Below, piece by piece: positions 62,447 through 64,000 of a DNA stretch of 64,000 nt. The stretch is from contig NZ_BMPM01000005.1 in the NCBI RefSeq assembly GCF_014647595.1, positions 1 through 64,000 on the forward strand, written 5' to 3'. Both the position numbers and the translations under genes were made by a program. This DNA comes from Paenarthrobacter histidinolovorans (GTDB taxonomy: Bacteria > Actinomycetota > Actinomycetes > Actinomycetales > Micrococcaceae). Below the pieces are notes generated by a model. The model was not told the origin of the DNA, ran no database searches, and was given only the letters and a program-made list of their open reading frames with translations. Numbering within the stretch: the first letter of the stretch is position 1; each line of letters opens with the position of its first letter.

Positions 62447-63613
62447 ATGAGATGGCCTATGAAGCAACGACACCCGAGCACGACCCAAAGCGCTGATCCA
62501 GATAACGTTCGCCTCTCCGTAGTCCGGGAAACGATCATTCCCGTTCTGCTGAACGGCCTGGTCGGCATCATCGTGGTGGCAGGGCTTTGGATCACCGTTG
62601 TTCCGCCGGAATCACCGGGCAGGCTGTTCCAACTGGCTTTGGGGGGCCTTGTTGTCCTGGGGCTCTGCCTTCGGTCAAGGTTCCCCTGGCTAGCTGCCGC
62701 GTGGACCGGCGTTGTGACGGCCGTTGGCTGGAGCTTGGGAATGACCGAGGATCCCTTTTTGGTGACAGGGCTCTGCCTGTACGTTGCCGCGGAACGATTC
62801 GGGACGCGGCTTTTTCCTGCATGGCTGATCGTGCTGGAAATTCTTCTGTTTGCGTCCTTGCTTCTGGTCTCTGCGGAGGGCGCCGAAGCGAGCATCCGGG
62901 GCATCATCCTGGGTGCCGTCATCATCGGGGCCGCATGGGTCTTGGGAATTCGCACCCAACGCATGCGTTACGAAACCGAGCGCAATGCCCGGGCGCAGGA
63001 ACGGCTTCGGCTGGCGCGGGATATCCACGACGTACTGTCCCACGCCCTGGGAGGGATTGGGGTGCGGGCCGGTGTCGTGGCCCATGTAAAGTCGTCCACC
63101 ACCGACGATCTGCGATCTGCGCTGCAGGGCATCGAGTCCGACGCCCGTGATGCGCTGGGCCAACTGCAGGTCTTGATGCGCCAGGAACGAACTGAAGCGG
63201 CTGATGACACTCCGCCGGGAAGCCTTCCGGAACTGGTGCAGGAGCTCTCGCAGCCGGCCATACGGGCAGGCATATCCGTCCTGATCGACGCCGACGAAAG
63301 TGCCCACGATCTCCCGGCCGCGCAGCGAACCACCGCGTATCGAATCATTCAGGAAGCCCTGACAAACGTGATCCGGCATTCCGCGGCTGAAACCTGCCGA
63401 ATCACTGTCAGGACGGAGGGCGGCGACCTGAAAATCAACATCCTCGACGACGGCCCGGGGGCGGCTTTGGCTTCCAAGAACGGTCACGGACTCACAGGAA
63501 TGCGTGAACGGGCTCAGTTATTGGGCGGGACCTTCGAAGCAGGACGGGACGTCAATGGTTACCGTGTGGCTGTTTCACTGCCAGGAACTGCGGGGAGGGC
63601 GCACACCCGATGA
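62447..63613 (+). CDS. Sensor histidine kinase (HisKA_3/NarL-type)
   Basis: A 388-residue histidine kinase with about five or six N-terminal helices and no extracellular domain, then a DHp helix of the HisKA_3 type with the phosphorylated His in LARDIHDVLSHALGGIGV (near residue 195) and a HATPase domain (EALTNVIRHS; DDGPG; GHGLTGMRERAQLLGG). The ATG at 62447 lacks a clear ribosome site; a second ATG lies four codons later. It overlaps the response regulator by ATGA. Confidence 0.92.
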   Translation: MRWPMKQRHPSTTQSADPDNVRLSVVRETIIPVLLNGLVGIIVVAGLWITVVPPESPGRLFQLALGGLVVLGLCLRSRFPWLAAAWTGVVTAVGWSLGMTEDPFLVTGLCLYVAAERFGTRLFPAWLIVLEILLFASLLLVSAEGAEASIRGIILGAVIIGAAWVLGIRTQRMRYETERNARAQERLRLARDIHDVLSHALGGIGVRAGVVAHVKSSTTDDLRSALQGIESDARDALGQLQVLMRQERTEAADDTPPGSLPELVQELSQPAIRAGISVLIDADESAHDLPAAQRTTAYRIIQEALTNVIRHSAAETCRITVRTEGGDLKINILDDGPGAALASKNGHGLTGMRERAQLLGGTFEAGRDVNGYRVAVSLPGTAGRAHTR

Positions 63614-64000
63614 ATGAAATCAGTGTGCTCATCGCAGACGACGATGCTCACATCAGGACGTCACTGCACCTCTTGATCGACGACGAGCCGGACATGACGG
63701 TGTCCGCCGTGGCTGCGGACGGCGCGGAAGCCGTGGAGTCCATCTTGGAGCATCAACCGGATGTGGCGCTCATGGATGTTCGAATGCCACGGATGACAGG
63801 CCTTGAAGCTGCAGGCATTCTGGCCTCCCGGAAATCCAGCACCCGGTTGGTCATGCTGACCACCTTCGATCTGGACGACTACGTCTACCAAGCACTCCGC
63901 CAGGGTGCCTCGGGGTTCCTGCTGAAGAACGCACCGCTGCCCGACATCCTCAAGGCAATCCGCACCGCGCATGAAGGTAACGCCCTCCTGGCTCCGGAGA
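63610..64000 (+). CDS. LuxR/NarL-type response regulator, cut by the window end
   Basis: The receiver domain is complete: acidic pocket VLIADDDAHIR, phospho-acceptor Asp56 in ALMDVRMPRM and the Lys in FLLKNAP. The C-terminal HTH lies past base 64000. It is the partner of the kinase upstream. The signal and targets are unknown. Confidence 0.9.
   Translation, partial: MNEISVLIADDDAHIRTSLHLLIDDEPDMTVSAVAADGAEAVESILEHQPDVALMDVRMPRMTGLEAAGILASRKSSTRLVMLTTFDLDDYVYQALRQGASGFLLKNAPLPDILKAIRTAHEGNALLAPE

Noticed and set aside
1..64000. tRNA genes
   Set aside because: I looked for T-loop (GTTCGAATC-like) strings with matching stems in the intergenic gaps and found none convincing; a covariance-model scan would settle this.

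Overview
The window looks like a chromosome segment of a high-GC Gram-positive bacterium of the Micrococcaceae, most like Arthrobacter or Paenarthrobacter. Support comes from the GC-rich codon use, the frequent GTG/TTG starts and 4-base overlaps, and the gene order dacB - zincin (DUF2342) - tilS - hpt - ftsH - folE - folP - folB - folK - DUF3180 - two PH-domain genes - DUF2520 - panC. Actinobacterial families (HelR, DUF3618, holin-X type, ANTAR, WXG100-like) point the same way. The genus is inferred from gene content and was not tested by any search.

Layout. 1-596: no protein gene; the first ~115 bases read on the minus strand like the boxA leader of a ribosomal RNA operon whose 16S gene would lie just left of the window. 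597-2209: drug-efflux MFS gene with a palindromic operator. 2210-11109: one long minus-strand run, ftsH, four folate genes, three membrane genes, DUF2520 and panC. 11110-13467: a break in that conserved order holding a repeat-rich spacer, an AbiEi-like/nuclease-like gene and a C39-like lipoprotein. 13599-17991: hpt, tilS, zincin, dacB. 18201-22751: ppa, a four-gene WXG100-like/EspG-like/RDD/PH cassette and a SatD-like regulator. 22861-26119: envelope-stress-like DUF3618/holin operon and a FUSC-like transporter.

26132-37823 is the most unusual region: a cluster for nucleotide-activated heptose (gmhA, gmhB, two full-length hldE-type genes) with three GT9 heptosyltransferase-like genes, two GT-B transferases, an SDR and an epimerase. 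The organism should have no lipopolysaccharide, so this points to a heptose-containing wall, capsule or secreted glycan. 37847-39505: a SigB/SigF-type sigma factor divergent from a GAF-ANTAR antiterminator. 39584-40733: a short stretch with a lipoprotein and a membrane protein whose composition looks different from the neighbours.

41069-45160 holds a HAD phosphatase and helR, the RNA-polymerase-recycling ATPase linked to rifamycin tolerance. A 19-base rifamycin-associated element (RAE) lies between helR and a divergent methyltransferase gene, which may be a new co-regulated partner. 45179-53141: serS, diacylglycerol kinase family gene, pheA, rhodanese, peptidase E, amidase and a POT peptide transporter. 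53304-57406: DUF4190, pgm, 2H phosphoesterase, a 51-residue membrane protein and a nitroreductase. 57613-64000: a GH26-OpgC fusion, a nucleobase permease, two unknown genes and a histidine kinase/response regulator pair cut by the right edge.

Five long intergenic inverted repeats occur at 18757, 22783, 53151, 53241 and 55886. Four lie between convergent genes, and two of them share their outer ends while differing in the middle, which suggests a dispersed repeat family.
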